Counted from the first letter of the stretch, positions 16,615-24,562 are shown. The stretch is 64,000 bases of DNA from Methylobacterium sp. WL119 (GCF_008039875.1 NZ_VRUU01000008.1:1-64000), one strand, 5' to 3'. Numbers and translations: made by a program. Notes: a model not told the origin generated them from the sequence alone.

Positions 16615-17601
16615 TCAGAGGACCTCGTGGACCGGTCGTCCCGTCCGTTCGAACGCGTCGATGTTGGCGACGGTCGTCTCGGCGATGGCCGTCATCGCCT
16701 CGACCGTGAAGAAGCCCTGATGCCCAGTGACGAGCACGTTCGAGAACATCAGCAGGCGCTCGAAGACGTCGTCCCGGATCACCGCGTCGGACTTGTCCTC
16801 GAAGAAAAGCTCTTCCTCCTCCTCGTAGACGTCGAGGCCGAGGTGTCCGATCCGACCCTCGTTCAGGCCGGCAACGACGGCCTTGGTATCGATGATGGCG
16901 CCGCGGCTGGTGTTGATCAGCATCACGCCGCGCTTCATCACGCCGATGGCGGCCGCATCGATGAGATGGTGCGTCTCCGGCGTCAGGGGGCAGTGCAGGG
17001 AGATGATGTCCGAGGTGGCGAGCAGGTCCTGGAGCGGGCGGTAGACGACGCCCATGGCCTCGCAGGCCGGGCTCGGCTCGACGTCGTATCCCAGCACCGT
17101 GCAGCCGAAGCCCAGCATGATCCTAGCGACGCCGAGGCCGATCCGGCCGGTTCCCACGATTCCCACTGTGCGGCCATGCAGGTTGAACCCGAGCAGGCCA
17201 TCGAGAGCGAAGTTGCCGTCCCGGACCCGGGCGTAGGCGCGGTGGATGTGCCGGTCGAGGGACAGCATCAGCGCCACGGCGTGCTCGGAAACGGCCTCGG
17301 GGGAGTAGGCCGGGACCCGGGCGACGACGATGCCATGCCGCTTGGCGGCGGCGAGGTCGACGTTGTTGAACCCTGCGGACCGCAGGACGACGAGGCGCAC
17401 ACCGGATTGCGCGAACACATTGAGGGCGGCGGTGTCGACCGCGTCGTTGACGAACGCACAGACGACCTGGGCCTTGCCGGCAAGGACCGCCGTGGTCCGG
17501 TCGAGCCGCGCATCGATGTAGGTCAGGGCGTGGCGGCCCGCGACCGCCGCGTCGAGGAAGCGCCGGTCGTACGGCTTGGTGCTGAAGACCGCGACATCCA
17601 T
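16615..17601 (-). CDS. ldhA: D-lactate dehydrogenase (fermentative LdhA type)
   Basis: 328 residues of the D-2-hydroxyacid dehydrogenase family, reducing pyruvate to D-lactate with NADH in the cytosol. Substrate-binding RSAGFNNVDLAAAKRHGI, NAD-binding GIVGTGRIGLGVARIM, the GLDVYEEEEELFFED acidic block and the HQGFFTVEA catalytic His segment together are diagnostic of LdhA rather than of phosphoglycerate or glyoxylate reductases. It lies 55 bases after the MFS gene on the same strand and is probably its operon partner, behind the FNR-type box at 19195, which suits a low-oxygen role. Confidence 0.9.
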   Translation of the reverse strand: MDVAVFSTKPYDRRFLDAAVAGRHALTYIDARLDRTTAVLAGKAQVVCAFVNDAVDTAALNVFAQSGVRLVVLRSAGFNNVDLAAAKRHGIVVARVPAYSPEAVSEHAVALMLSLDRHIHRAYARVRDGNFALDGLLGFNLHGRTVGIVGTGRIGLGVARIMLGFGCTVLGYDVEPSPACEAMGVVYRPLQDLLATSDIISLHCPLTPETHHLIDAAAIGVMKRGVMLINTSRGAIIDTKAVVAGLNEGRIGHLGLDVYEEEEELFFEDKSDAVIRDDVFERLLMFSNVLVTGHQGFFTVEAMTAIAETTVANIDAFERTGRPVHEVL

Positions 17602-17656
17602 GTGGTCATCCTTGGGCGTGAGGGCGTTCGAGGAGAAGGCATTTGGACGAAGCCGC

Positions 17657-19027
17657 TCAGGCGGGCGCCAGGACTGAGACGAAAGGCTTCGTGCCGTCCT
17701 GCGCGAGGGGTCCCTGCTCGGCCGTGCCGGTCTCCCAGAGGAACAGAGCGAGGACCAAGGCCAGGACGACGCCGCCCACCAGGGGCAGGAAGGCGGTCTG
17801 GAAGTCGGCCAGGGTCAAGGGTACGCCCTGCCGCGGTAGCATCAGGTGCGAGATGAACGGCGACATGATCCCCGTCGTCACGAAGACGAGGAAGTTCATC
17901 ACCCCGGCCGCGGTGCCCTTCACCTCCGACGGGTTTGTCTCCTTCATCATCGAGAAGGGGATCATCGCCGCCCCGGACGCGATGCCGAGGATGAGGGCCA
18001 CGGAGTAGCGCGGCAGCGTGCCCACCGGGACGTAGATGGCCGTCAGGCCCGCGGCGAGCATCAGCAGGGCGCCGCCCAGCAGCACCGGCTTACGCCGGCC
18101 GAGCCTGTCCGAGACGTATCCGAGGAGCGGGCAGCCGAGGACCCAGCCGATGGGCACCATGGCCGCGTCCGACGCGGCCTCCGCCATCGACAGGTTCTCG
18201 CCGGCATGGAGGAAAGACGTGGCCCAGACCAGGGCGCCGATGGTGGTGGGCAGGAACAGAAGGCCCCCGACGATGCCGGCGAGCCAGCTCTGCGGATTAC
18301 CGAAGATAACCTTGAACGGATGGAGCAGGGCGGAGACCGAGAACCCGGCATGGTGGCTCGGGCTGTCGCCGGTCTCGCGCGGCATCACGAACCAAGTCGC
18401 GAGGGCCAAGACAAAGCCCATCGCGGCGAAGGCGACCCAGACATGCTGCCAGGGGACGTTGAAGCCGCCGGCCGGGTCGATGGCCATGTGAACGGGCTTC
18501 GATCCGAACGCCGCGCCGGCCATGCCCAGGCATTGCGTGAGGCCGATGAACAGCGCCAGCATGCGCGTCGGCAGGTAGCGGGCCGCCACGTAGGACGAAC
18601 CGACGAAGGCGAAGATCGCCCCGGTCGCCTGAAGGACGAAGCCGATCATGCCGGCCGCCTCGCTTCCTTGCGCGAAGACGAGACATCCGAGGCCGACGAC
18701 GGCGATGCCGTACGGGATGGTCTGGTGGGCGCCGTACCGGTCCAGCAGGACGCCTGCGACCAGGGCCATCACCGCGTAGGCGACGTAATAGGCCGAGATC
18801 ATCGTCCCGATGTGATTGGCACCCCAGGCCGAGGCGAGTTCCGCCTGCATCACCCCGGGCGCAGACCGCACCGCGTACTGGAAGAAGTAGAAGACCGCGC
18901 AGAGCACCCAGGAAAGGAGGAACAGGAGCTTGAGCTCGGCCGGCGGCGAAGGATCGGATCGTCCACCTGCAGGCGCCGCCACCGAGAGGTCTTTTGGATC
19001 GCTTTTGGCGATTGCCGCGTCCACCAT
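17657..19027 (-). CDS. MFS transporter, 12 spans
   Basis: 456 residues with twelve predicted spans; MFS loop motif DRYGAHQTIPYG after span 2 and the repeat DRLGRRKPVLLGG after span 8. The subfamily (FFQYAVRSAPGVMQAELASA) is that of anion or organic-acid carriers in alpha- and gammaproteobacteria. Pairing with ldhA suggests export or uptake of lactate or another monocarboxylate. The ATG at 19027 follows GGAGAG; a longer open frame to 19162 is not needed. Cotranscription with ldhA and control by the box at 19195 are inferred. Confidence 0.85.
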   Translation of the reverse strand: MVDAAIAKSDPKDLSVAAPAGGRSDPSPPAELKLLFLLSWVLCAVFYFFQYAVRSAPGVMQAELASAWGANHIGTMISAYYVAYAVMALVAGVLLDRYGAHQTIPYGIAVVGLGCLVFAQGSEAAGMIGFVLQATGAIFAFVGSSYVAARYLPTRMLALFIGLTQCLGMAGAAFGSKPVHMAIDPAGGFNVPWQHVWVAFAAMGFVLALATWFVMPRETGDSPSHHAGFSVSALLHPFKVIFGNPQSWLAGIVGGLLFLPTTIGALVWATSFLHAGENLSMAEAASDAAMVPIGWVLGCPLLGYVSDRLGRRKPVLLGGALLMLAAGLTAIYVPVGTLPRYSVALILGIASGAAMIPFSMMKETNPSEVKGTAAGVMNFLVFVTTGIMSPFISHLMLPRQGVPLTLADFQTAFLPLVGGVVLALVLALFLWETGTAEQGPLAQDGTKPFVSVLAPA

Positions 19028-19194
19028 TTCGAGATCTCTCCGGCATTCGCGGCTGACCGCGGTTTCGTGATGCCCGCCCGGAAAGCACGTTCTTCCATGG
19101 TCGTTCGCGACATCGAGAGCCCCTGGTGAGGGGACGCGTCCTGCGAGCGAACGAGGGGACACGAAGACCCTAGATCGGGGCTCGGGACGAAGCC

Positions 19195-19208
19195 TTGCGC
19201 TGGATCAA
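19195..19208. promoter_or_regulatory. FNR/FixK-type box between MFS-ldhA and SPW gene
   Basis: TTGCGCTGGATCAA within CCTTGCGCTGGATCAAGGA, a nearly perfect longer dyad. It lies 168 bases before the MFS start (minus) and 100 bases before the SPW-like start (plus), so it could serve either or both divergent units. Confidence 0.65.
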
Positions 19209-19307
19209 GGATACCGCCCGCGTTCCCGCCGTAGGCTCGTTCCCAGCTGGCACCTCGATGGGCGGACCTCGCTCGCGACCGTGATCGGCCCACGAGGAAC
19301 GGGTGAC

Positions 19308-19577
19308 ATGGGCGGGAGAACTCAAAGGTTCCCGAAGGATGGGAGCAACGTCGGGGCCATGCTCGACGGCATCTCGGCGGTGCTGGGGGCGCTCGTGGTC
19401 CTCACTCCGTTCCTGTTCTTGGAGACCGGGAACTCCCCCGCCGCACTGAACGCCTTCGCATGCGGGTTTGCCGTCATGGGCTTGGCCTTCCTCGACGGGC
19501 CCGAACCAGAGCCCTGGACACGGTGGGCATCCAGTGTGCTGGGTGCCTGGGTCGCCGTCTCGCCCTGGATGCTTTAA
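19308..19577 (+). CDS. small SPW-repeat-like membrane protein
   Basis: 89 residues. Two or three hydrophobic spans (ISAVLGALVVLTPFLFLE; LNAFACGFAVMGLAFL) and a C-terminal RWASSVLGAWVAVSPWML, which is the SPW repeat pattern. The ATG at 19308 follows GAGGAACGGG; a GTG at 19281 is possible. Function unknown; the FNR-type box 100 bases upstream suggests low-oxygen expression. Confidence 0.65.
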   Translation: MGGRTQRFPKDGSNVGAMLDGISAVLGALVVLTPFLFLETGNSPAALNAFACGFAVMGLAFLDGPEPEPWTRWASSVLGAWVAVSPWML

Positions 19578-19592
19578 CGGGCTCTCCTACCA

Positions 19593-19793
19593 ATGGGCGC
19601 CGTCAGTCGACCGCCGATGGCCGAGCCCGCGATCTCGATGGCGTTCGTCCTCGGTGTTGGTATCGCGGTCGTCGCCGCCCTCGACATCGTCCGGACCACC
19701 TCGAAAAACCGTCGGTCGCTCACGAAAGGACGATCGACAGCGCATGCCCTGAGGGAAATCGGACGTCAGGTACCGGCATTCCTCTCGCGATGA
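19593..19793 (+). CDS. small single-span membrane protein
   Basis: Up to 66 residues with one hydrophobic segment, SMAFVLGVGIAVVAALDIV, followed by a basic tail. Begins 15 bases after the SPW-like gene, or at an ATG at 19617. Ribosome sites are weak. Reported because the charge pattern (basic cytosolic tail) is orderly and it is positioned like a second operon gene. Confidence 0.4.
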   Translation: MGAVSRPPMAEPAISMAFVLGVGIAVVAALDIVRTTSKNRRSLTKGRSTAHALREIGRQVPAFLSR

Positions 19794-19994
19794 AGGGGCT
19801 TTCCCTGCGAGCCGCGACGCGCCTCCGCCCGAACCGAGCCGGATACGTCTTCGGGTCAGCCTGTTCGGTCGGGAGGTCCCGTTCGTGGCGTACCGCGACC
19901 TCGCGGATGACACCCGCGATCCGGTCCCGAGTATCCTCCGGCTCCCGTCGGATCGCCACGGCGAGATGGCCCAGGGTGCGTCGCTTATTATTGA

Positions 19995-20408
19995 TCAGGC
20001 GAGATTCGGGACGCCGCCGGAAAGCCGCCGGGCCCGCTGCTCGTATCCCCCCGACGGATGGATCTCGTCTTGCAGGGGACCAACCTGGCCCCGAGAGAAC
20101 GGACCGAAGCCTTCCGGCGCGGCGCGGCCTTCGTGAACATGATGTCCCGGTGTCAAGACGGCATGCGTCGCTTTCGGAGCCAGCTGCGACCCGGTGCCGG
20201 TGCCGTCCTCCGCAGCCATCTCGCCGGCGAGACGCTCGACCACGTCGAGGGCAGCCCCGATCCCGTCGGCCTGCAGGCAGACCTCGTCCTCGTCGATCCG
20301 GCAGGCGTCGTCCCCGGTCCACCACCGCCCGTCGTCGATCAGGCGGAGCACCTCGACGAGACGGTCACGCTGCTTGGTCAGGGCCTCGACGGCGCGGGGA
20401 CAGGTCAC
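19995..20408 (-). CDS. hypothetical protein, probably start-valid but C-terminally uncertain
   Basis: 137 residues from a GTG at 20408, which has AAGGA eight bases upstream. Residues 1-70 (RAVEALTKQRDRLVEVLRLI, DACRIDEDEVCLQADGIGAA) look like a genuine soluble helical protein with acid-rich patches; the remainder (after EDGTGTGS) reads like out-of-frame sequence, so a frameshift near 20200 is possible. An FNR-type box sits 87 bases upstream of the GTG, almost the same spacing as for the genes starting at 9558 and 23090, which supports this gene being real. Confidence 0.5.
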   Translation of the reverse strand: MTCPRAVEALTKQRDRLVEVLRLIDDGRWWTGDDACRIDEDEVCLQADGIGAALDVVERLAGEMAAEDGTGTGSQLAPKATHAVLTPGHHVHEGRAAPEGFGPFSRGQVGPLQDEIHPSGGYEQRARRLSGGVPNLA

Positions 20409-20494
20409 CTCGAATTCCTTCTCGCCGTGGTCGAACGCGGGGCGTCGACCGTGCAGGCGCGGGGATCACCGTAGATGCCGGGCCGGCGTCGTCC

Positions 20495-20508
20495 TTGCGG
20501 TGGATCAA
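20495..20508. promoter_or_regulatory. FNR/FixK-type box upstream of the 20408 gene
   Basis: TTGCGGTGGATCAA, one base different from the three identical boxes. It lies between the 3' end of the tandem Usp gene and the minus-strand gene starting at 20408, so it can only sensibly serve the latter. Confidence 0.55.
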
Positions 20509-20542
20509 CGACCTCGCCGGACGTCGATCCACCGGATGGCGT

Positions 20543-21361
20543 TCAGTGAGACATCAGGCAACAGACAGGGCTGTGGTCGAGGAGGGTGCGCGTCACGCCG
20601 CCGAAGAACCATTCCCGCAGGCGACTGTACCCGAAGGCTCCGCTGACGATCAGGTCCGCCCCGAACATCTCGGCGGCGTCGAGCAGGGTCTCGGCCGTCC
20701 CGCCAGCCTTCGGGGCCTTGAGAACCCCCACGGCCTTGACGCCGTGCAGGCCGAGATAGGCGACGACGTCCTCCAACTCGGTCCGGTCGGTGCCCTCCGC
20801 GACCTGGACGACCTGGACCTGTTCGGCGAGCGTCAGGAACGGCATCGCATCGGAGATCGCCCTGCGGCCCTGCGGGGTGTCCTTCCAGGCCACCACCACG
20901 CGGGTCGCCGACAGTCGCTCCACGCCGTGCGGCACGACGAGGATCGGCCGGCCAACCGTCATCAGTGCGTCACCGGGTCCGACGGCGGCCGCGTGATGCG
21001 GCAGGTCGTTCTTCCCCTGACGCCCGACCACGACGAGATCGGCCGCCCGCGACTGCTCCGCGAGGAACGTGAGCGTTTCCCTGAGCTCGGAACGCCACTC
21101 GATCCGCTCCGCCGGCCGGGCCGCAAGACGGAAAGTCTCTTCCGCCCGGTGCAACTCACCGAAGGCTTTCTGGCGGAGGTCCTCGATCCCGTATCCGGTC
21201 GGCACGGACGTCTCCCCGAACCCCCGCGGGTAGTCCGGTGCCCAGGCCGCGACGCCGATGAGGCGTGCATCGAGCCGTTGCGCGAGATGCGCGGCCACAC
21301 CGATCCGCGGAGCCGTCCGCTCCCCGGGATCCACGGCGACGATGATGCTGGCATACGACAT
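20543..21361 (-). CDS. tandem universal stress protein (two Usp domains)
   Basis: 272 residues with two UspA folds. Domain 1 is about 1-145 (SYASIIVAVDPGERTAPRIG ... LVVVGRQGKND), domain 2 about 150-272 (ATRVVVAWKDTPQGRRAIS ... ADLIVSGAFGYSRLREWFFG, then GVTRTLLDHSPVCCLMSH). The second domain keeps the GxxGxxR-x9-GxxTxxLL ATP-binding pattern. Cytosolic. The ATG at 21361 is 143 bases from an FNR-type box shared with the divergent short Usp gene. Tandem Usp proteins are typical members of FNR/FixK regulons. Confidence 0.9.
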   Translation of the reverse strand: MSYASIIVAVDPGERTAPRIGVAAHLAQRLDARLIGVAAWAPDYPRGFGETSVPTGYGIEDLRQKAFGELHRAEETFRLAARPAERIEWRSELRETLTFLAEQSRAADLVVVGRQGKNDLPHHAAAVGPGDALMTVGRPILVVPHGVERLSATRVVVAWKDTPQGRRAISDAMPFLTLAEQVQVVQVAEGTDRTELEDVVAYLGLHGVKAVGVLKAPKAGGTAETLLDAAEMFGADLIVSGAFGYSRLREWFFGGVTRTLLDHSPVCCLMSH

Positions 21362-21503
21362 GGTGGACCTCCGGTGACGAGGGGAGGACCATGCCTGTTG
21401 GCCGGGCATCCATCGTTGATCCAGCGCAAACCCGTTCCGGGCGGCGAAAGGCCAGGCATCGTCGTCCCTCGACGATGGCCCGGTACGATTTCCGGCCCCG
21501 CCC

Positions 21504-21517
21504 TTGCGTTGGGTCAA
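21504..21517. promoter_or_regulatory. FNR/FixK-type box between two usp genes
   Basis: TTGCGTTGGGTCAA, 63 bases before the ATG of the short Usp gene (plus) and 143 bases before the tandem usp gene (minus). The right half site has G in place of A. Confidence 0.55.
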
Positions 21518-21579
21518 AGCCGGCACCTTGGCGGACGGGCATCGTCCGGTTTCCCGCAGCCGAGCGAGCCGTCCCGTCC

Positions 21580-21777
21580 ATGACATTGGCGAGCATCATG
21601 GTGTCCGTCGATCTCGCAGGCGACACGGAAGCCCTGCTCGACCTGGCGTCCGAGGGCGCGACCGACCTGATCGTCATGGGAGCCTACGGTCATGGGCGCT
21701 TGCGGGAGGCCGTCCCCGGCGGCGTCACCCGGGATGTCCTGCGCCGTTGCCCCGTCTGCAGCTTCCTGAGCCACTGA
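21580..21777 (+). pseudogene. universal stress protein with internal deletion
   Basis: 65 residues that join the first beta strand of a Usp (MTLASIMVSVDLAGD) directly to the C-terminal third (LDLASEGATDLIVMGAYGHG ... GGVTRDVLRRCPVCSFLSH). Some 80 or more central residues of a normal domain are absent with the frame preserved. The ATP-loop half is present but the fold is not complete. It keeps an FNR-type box and is translationally linked (TGATG) to DUF1003, so it may persist as a leader or a dimerising partner rather than a free Usp. Confidence 0.65.
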
Positions 21778-22412
21778 TGACCGAGCACGCCCCGACGAGC
21801 GGCATGATCCCTCCCGCGAATGCCGATGACGGCAGTAAGCCGCCGGTCGACGGTGCGGTCACCCAGCTGGCCCGGCAGTTGATGGAAGACGGATTGGAAG
21901 GGCTTTCCGAACGCGAGCGGCGGGTGATCCTTCATGTCGCCAAGCGGCGGTACGTGTCCCGGGACGTGAACCGCGTCCTCGTCGAGCACCAGACCTTCGG
22001 CGAGCGCCTCGCGGACCGCGTCGCCCAGTTGGGTGGCTTGTGGGGCTTCATCCTGGTCTTCACGGGAATGCTCGTCGCGTGGGTCGTCGTGAACACCGTC
22101 GTCCTGGCCCGCGCCGGCGCCTTCGACCCCTACCCCTACATCTTCCTGAACCTGATCCTGTCGATGGTCGCCGCTCTTCAGGCGCCGGTGATCCTCATGT
22201 CGCAGAACCGCCAGGCGGCGCGGGATCGCATGGCGGCCGGTCTCGACTACGAGATCAACCTGAAGGCCGAGGTCGAGATCATGGCCTCGCACGACAAGCT
22301 CGACCGCATCCGGATGGAGCGTCTCGAGGGCATGCTGGCCGACCAGTCGACCCGGATCGAGGCCTTCGCCAAGGCGGTCGGTGCCAGCGCCGAGAAGGCG
22401 ACGCGTCCCTGA
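21777..22412 (+). CDS. DUF1003 membrane protein
   Basis: 211 residues. Cytosolic N terminus (LSERERRVILHVAKRR), then the DUF1003 core with two spans: LGGLWGFILVFTGMLVAWVV and FLNLILSMVAALQAPVILMS, followed by NRQAARDRMAAGLDYEINL, which is the family hallmark, and a helical tail. Its ATG overlaps the stop of the short Usp gene. DUF1003 proteins are of unknown function and are found in stress gene groups. Confidence 0.88.
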   Translation: MTEHAPTSGMIPPANADDGSKPPVDGAVTQLARQLMEDGLEGLSERERRVILHVAKRRYVSRDVNRVLVEHQTFGERLADRVAQLGGLWGFILVFTGMLVAWVVVNTVVLARAGAFDPYPYIFLNLILSMVAALQAPVILMSQNRQAARDRMAAGLDYEINLKAEVEIMASHDKLDRIRMERLEGMLADQSTRIEAFAKAVGASAEKATRP

Positions 22413-22470
22413 CGGGTTTTCGATGTCCGCTTCCTAGGGATGCAGTTTGGAAGCCTCCATGGCAGGACGG

Positions 22471-22794
22471 TCATTGCTCCAGGGACTTCAGGTAGGCCAA
22501 CACGTCCGTGATCTGATCGGGCTCGAGCTCGAACTGGGGCATGGTCGGATGCCCCGTGGTGATGCCCTCCGCCAGGGCCTCGCCGAGGTCCTCGACCGGA
22601 TACTTCGTATGGAGTTCCCGGAATGCAGGTGCGACGGCCAGGGGGCTTTCCCCGATCCGGCCGACGGCATGGCAGGTGGCGCAGTTCGCGCCGACGAAGG
22701 TCTTGCCACGTTGGACCTGTCCATCCGTGGCCGCCGCCGCGACCTGTAGGAGGCCGGTCATGAGCAGCGCGGATACGGGAAGGCGAATGGACAT
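22471..22794 (-). CDS. class I cytochrome c, periplasmic
   Basis: 107 residues: signal peptide (about 1-22), haem motif CATCH at C38, C41, H42 and the probable distal ligand M85 in GHPTMPQFEL. The mature protein of about 85 residues is the size of a small soluble electron carrier. It follows the small membrane-protein gene 140 bases upstream on the same strand, and a perfect FNR consensus box lies in front of that gene, so it probably serves respiration at low oxygen. Confidence 0.9.
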   Translation of the reverse strand: MSIRLPVSALLMTGLLQVAAAATDGQVQRGKTFVGANCATCHAVGRIGESPLAVAPAFRELHTKYPVEDLGEALAEGITTGHPTMPQFELEPDQITDVLAYLKSLEQ

Positions 22795-22934
22795 GGGATG
22801 GCTCCGGGTTCGGCTGATGCCATGACGCGCCTCGCGCCGGACGCATCCGAGAAGCGAGGCCGGCAGGCCCCCATCGACGCGGAAGGTCCAGGCGGCGGGT
22901 CGGCTCGACGGTAGGGCGGCGACCGGGACGTCGC

Positions 22935-23090
22935 TCAGGATACGAGCCACATCAGGCAGACGGCGGTTGCCGATCCGAGGACGGCGACCCCCAGCATCCG
23001 CAGGCTCTCCGTCAATGGATCGAGCGATGCCGCAGTCGGCGTCGCTCGCGTGACGGCGACATTGGTCAACGATGCGACGTCCGTGCTCAT
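22935..23090 (-). CDS. small single-span membrane protein
   Basis: 51 residues: polar N terminus (MSTDVASLTNVAVTRATPTA) and one C-terminal membrane segment, LGVAVLGSATAVCLMWLVS. Tail-anchored layout. The start is 84 bases from a perfect TTGAT-N4-ATCAA box, and the cytochrome c gene follows. Not recognised; it could help assemble or anchor the cytochrome. Confidence 0.6.
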   Translation of the reverse strand: MSTDVASLTNVAVTRATPTAASLDPLTESLRMLGVAVLGSATAVCLMWLVS

Positions 23091-23173
23091 GACCGATGGA
23101 CCCCTGATTTCCGGTCGCGCCTTATTACGGCCGACCACGACCCAGGGATGGCCGCGTTGTCGGGCCCGGTCTT

Positions 23174-23187
23174 TGATCGAGATCAAC
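23174..23187. promoter_or_regulatory. perfect FNR consensus box, cytochrome c unit
   Basis: TTGATCGAGATCAA fits the FNR/FixK consensus at every defined position. It lies 84 bases before the ATG at 23090, the same spacing as for the box at 9642. Confidence 0.75.
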
Positions 23188-23265
23188 CCCGGTGTTCCCG
23201 GTGGACCCGTGCTCGCCGCCCGAGCCGCTCGTTCGGTCATGAACAATTCCGGTGACGCCTGATCC

Positions 23266-23279
23266 TTGCGCTGGATCAA
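23266..23279. promoter_or_regulatory. FNR/FixK-type box upstream of second BON gene
   Basis: TTGCGCTGGATCAA, inside CCTTGCGCTGGATCAAGGAC, 141 bases before the BON start at 23420. It is the second box in this 330-base gap; the one at 23174 faces the opposite way. Confidence 0.65.
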
Positions 23280-23419
23280 GGACTGCTCCGGTTCCGCCAC
23301 CTAGTGTTCACCGGATGCCGGGACGCGTTTCGACGACGTCGCCGGACCGCCTCGCATGGGTCGGGGTCGCCGAGCCCTTCCGCGCATCGGCGATCCCGGC
23401 AGCCCCCAAGGAGACCGTC

Positions 23420-24070
23420 ATGTCCCACGACACCAGCCTGCAACACCGCGTCACGGCCGAACTCATCTGGGATCCGGCGGTGACCTCCTCGGAGATCGGC
23501 GTCACGGCCAGGGACGGCGTGGTCGCCCTGTCCGGTCAGGTGGGGACCTACGACGAGAAGATCGCCGCCGAGGCCGCCGCATGCCGCGTCAGGGGCGTCA
23601 GGGCCCTCGTGCAGGAGATCGAGGTCGTGGTGCCCTACGCCCGCAAGCGGTCCGACGAGGACATCGCCGCGACCGCCATCGCCCGTCTCGCCTGGAACGT
23701 CGCCGTCCCTCCGGATCGCGTCATGGTGAAGGTCTCGAAGGGGACCGTCATCCTGACCGGCGACGTCGACCATCGCTTCCAGTCCGAGGTCGCCGAGCGC
23801 GAGCTTCGGCAGTTGTCCGGTGTCGTCGCCGTGAACAACCGGATCGTGGTCAAGCCCCAGGTCGACGTCGAGGCCGTCAGCGACAGCATCAGCGAGGCGC
23901 TGGATCGCTCTTGGCTGTTCGACCCGAAGACCGTGACCGTCAAGGCGGATGGCGGGACCGTCTACCTCGGCGGGACCGTGCGCACCATGCAGGAGCGCAG
24001 GGAGGCGATGGGAGCCGCGTGGGCCTCCCCTGGCACCACCGCGGTCGAGAACCGCATCAGCGTCGTCTGA
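23420..24070 (+). CDS. triple BON-domain protein, paralogue of the 14267 gene
   Basis: 216 residues with three BON domains (VTARDGVVALSGQVGTYDEK; VSKGTVILTGDVDHRF; VKADGGTVYLGGTVRTMQE). Over the whole length it follows the 14267 product, including the C-terminal AWASPGTTAVENRISVV versus AWGAPGATTVDNDIRVV. No signal peptide. The ATG at 23420 follows AAGGAGACC, a strong ribosome site. Duplicated together with its box and with a hairpin after the stop. Confidence 0.9.
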   Translation: MSHDTSLQHRVTAELIWDPAVTSSEIGVTARDGVVALSGQVGTYDEKIAAEAAACRVRGVRALVQEIEVVVPYARKRSDEDIAATAIARLAWNVAVPPDRVMVKVSKGTVILTGDVDHRFQSEVAERELRQLSGVVAVNNRIVVKPQVDVEAVSDSISEALDRSWLFDPKTVTVKADGGTVYLGGTVRTMQERREAMGAAWASPGTTAVENRISVV

Positions 24071-24082
24071 GCGACGCGAAGC

Positions 24083-24111
24083 CCCTGCCGGTCCTCGTGG
24101 GCCCGGCAGGG
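24083..24111 (+). terminator. hairpin after second BON gene
   Basis: Stem CCCTGCCGG / CCGGCAGGG (9 bp) with an 11-base loop, 12 bases after the BON stop, comparable in place to the hairpin after the first BON gene. No T-run. Confidence 0.45.
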
Positions 24112-24140
24112 ATTCCGACCTCCGAAACAGGAAATCGACC

Positions 24141-24512
24141 ATGACGAAGCCCCACAACGAGCATCGCCAGTCCACGGACGACGAGGATACCGGCACCGAT
24201 GGAGGCCGCCGCATCGAGGGTGCCGCCGACGAGATCTTCTGGCGCGCGAACGACGCCGTTGAAGACGTCGCCAAGCGGGCGACCCATCTGGCACAGGATA
24301 CCCTCCACCGCGGACGGGCTGGCATCCGCAAGGCCGAACGGTCGAGCCGCGGCGGACATCCGGGACGGGGGGAGCGCGGCCTGACATCGCCCTTGGCAAC
24401 CGCCCTGGCCGTCGGCGCCATGGGCTACGCCATCGCGACCCTGATCCAGGGAGCGATGAGTAAGCGTCATGCGGCCTTGCACAGGGCATCGCCGGAGACG
24501 CCTCCGGCATAG
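24141..24512 (+). CDS. hypothetical protein with C-terminal membrane segment
   Basis: 123 residues: hydrophilic acidic N terminus, helical middle (DEIFWRANDAVEDVAKRATH) and one hydrophobic span LATALAVGAMGYAIATLIQG, a layout like the ElaB/YqjD/DUF883 ribosome- or membrane-associated stress proteins. The ATG follows CAGGAAATCG. Same strand as the BON gene and probably cotranscribed past the hairpin. Confidence 0.65.
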   Translation: MTKPHNEHRQSTDDEDTGTDGGRRIEGAADEIFWRANDAVEDVAKRATHLAQDTLHRGRAGIRKAERSSRGGHPGRGERGLTSPLATALAVGAMGYAIATLIQGAMSKRHAALHRASPETPPA

Positions 24513-24562
24513 GCGTGGCGGCGCCCATGACCATCGATCCCGACCATCGCGAGGACCAGAGC

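Noticed and set aside
19720..20325. 201-codon minus-strand frame
   Set aside because: Overlaps the better-supported 19995-20408 frame, starts inside it without a ribosome site; only its second half looks mildly coding-like.
24057..24482. 141-codon minus-strand frame over the 24141 gene
   Set aside because: Antisense of a gene with a good ribosome site and an ordered membrane segment; the antisense product has no features.
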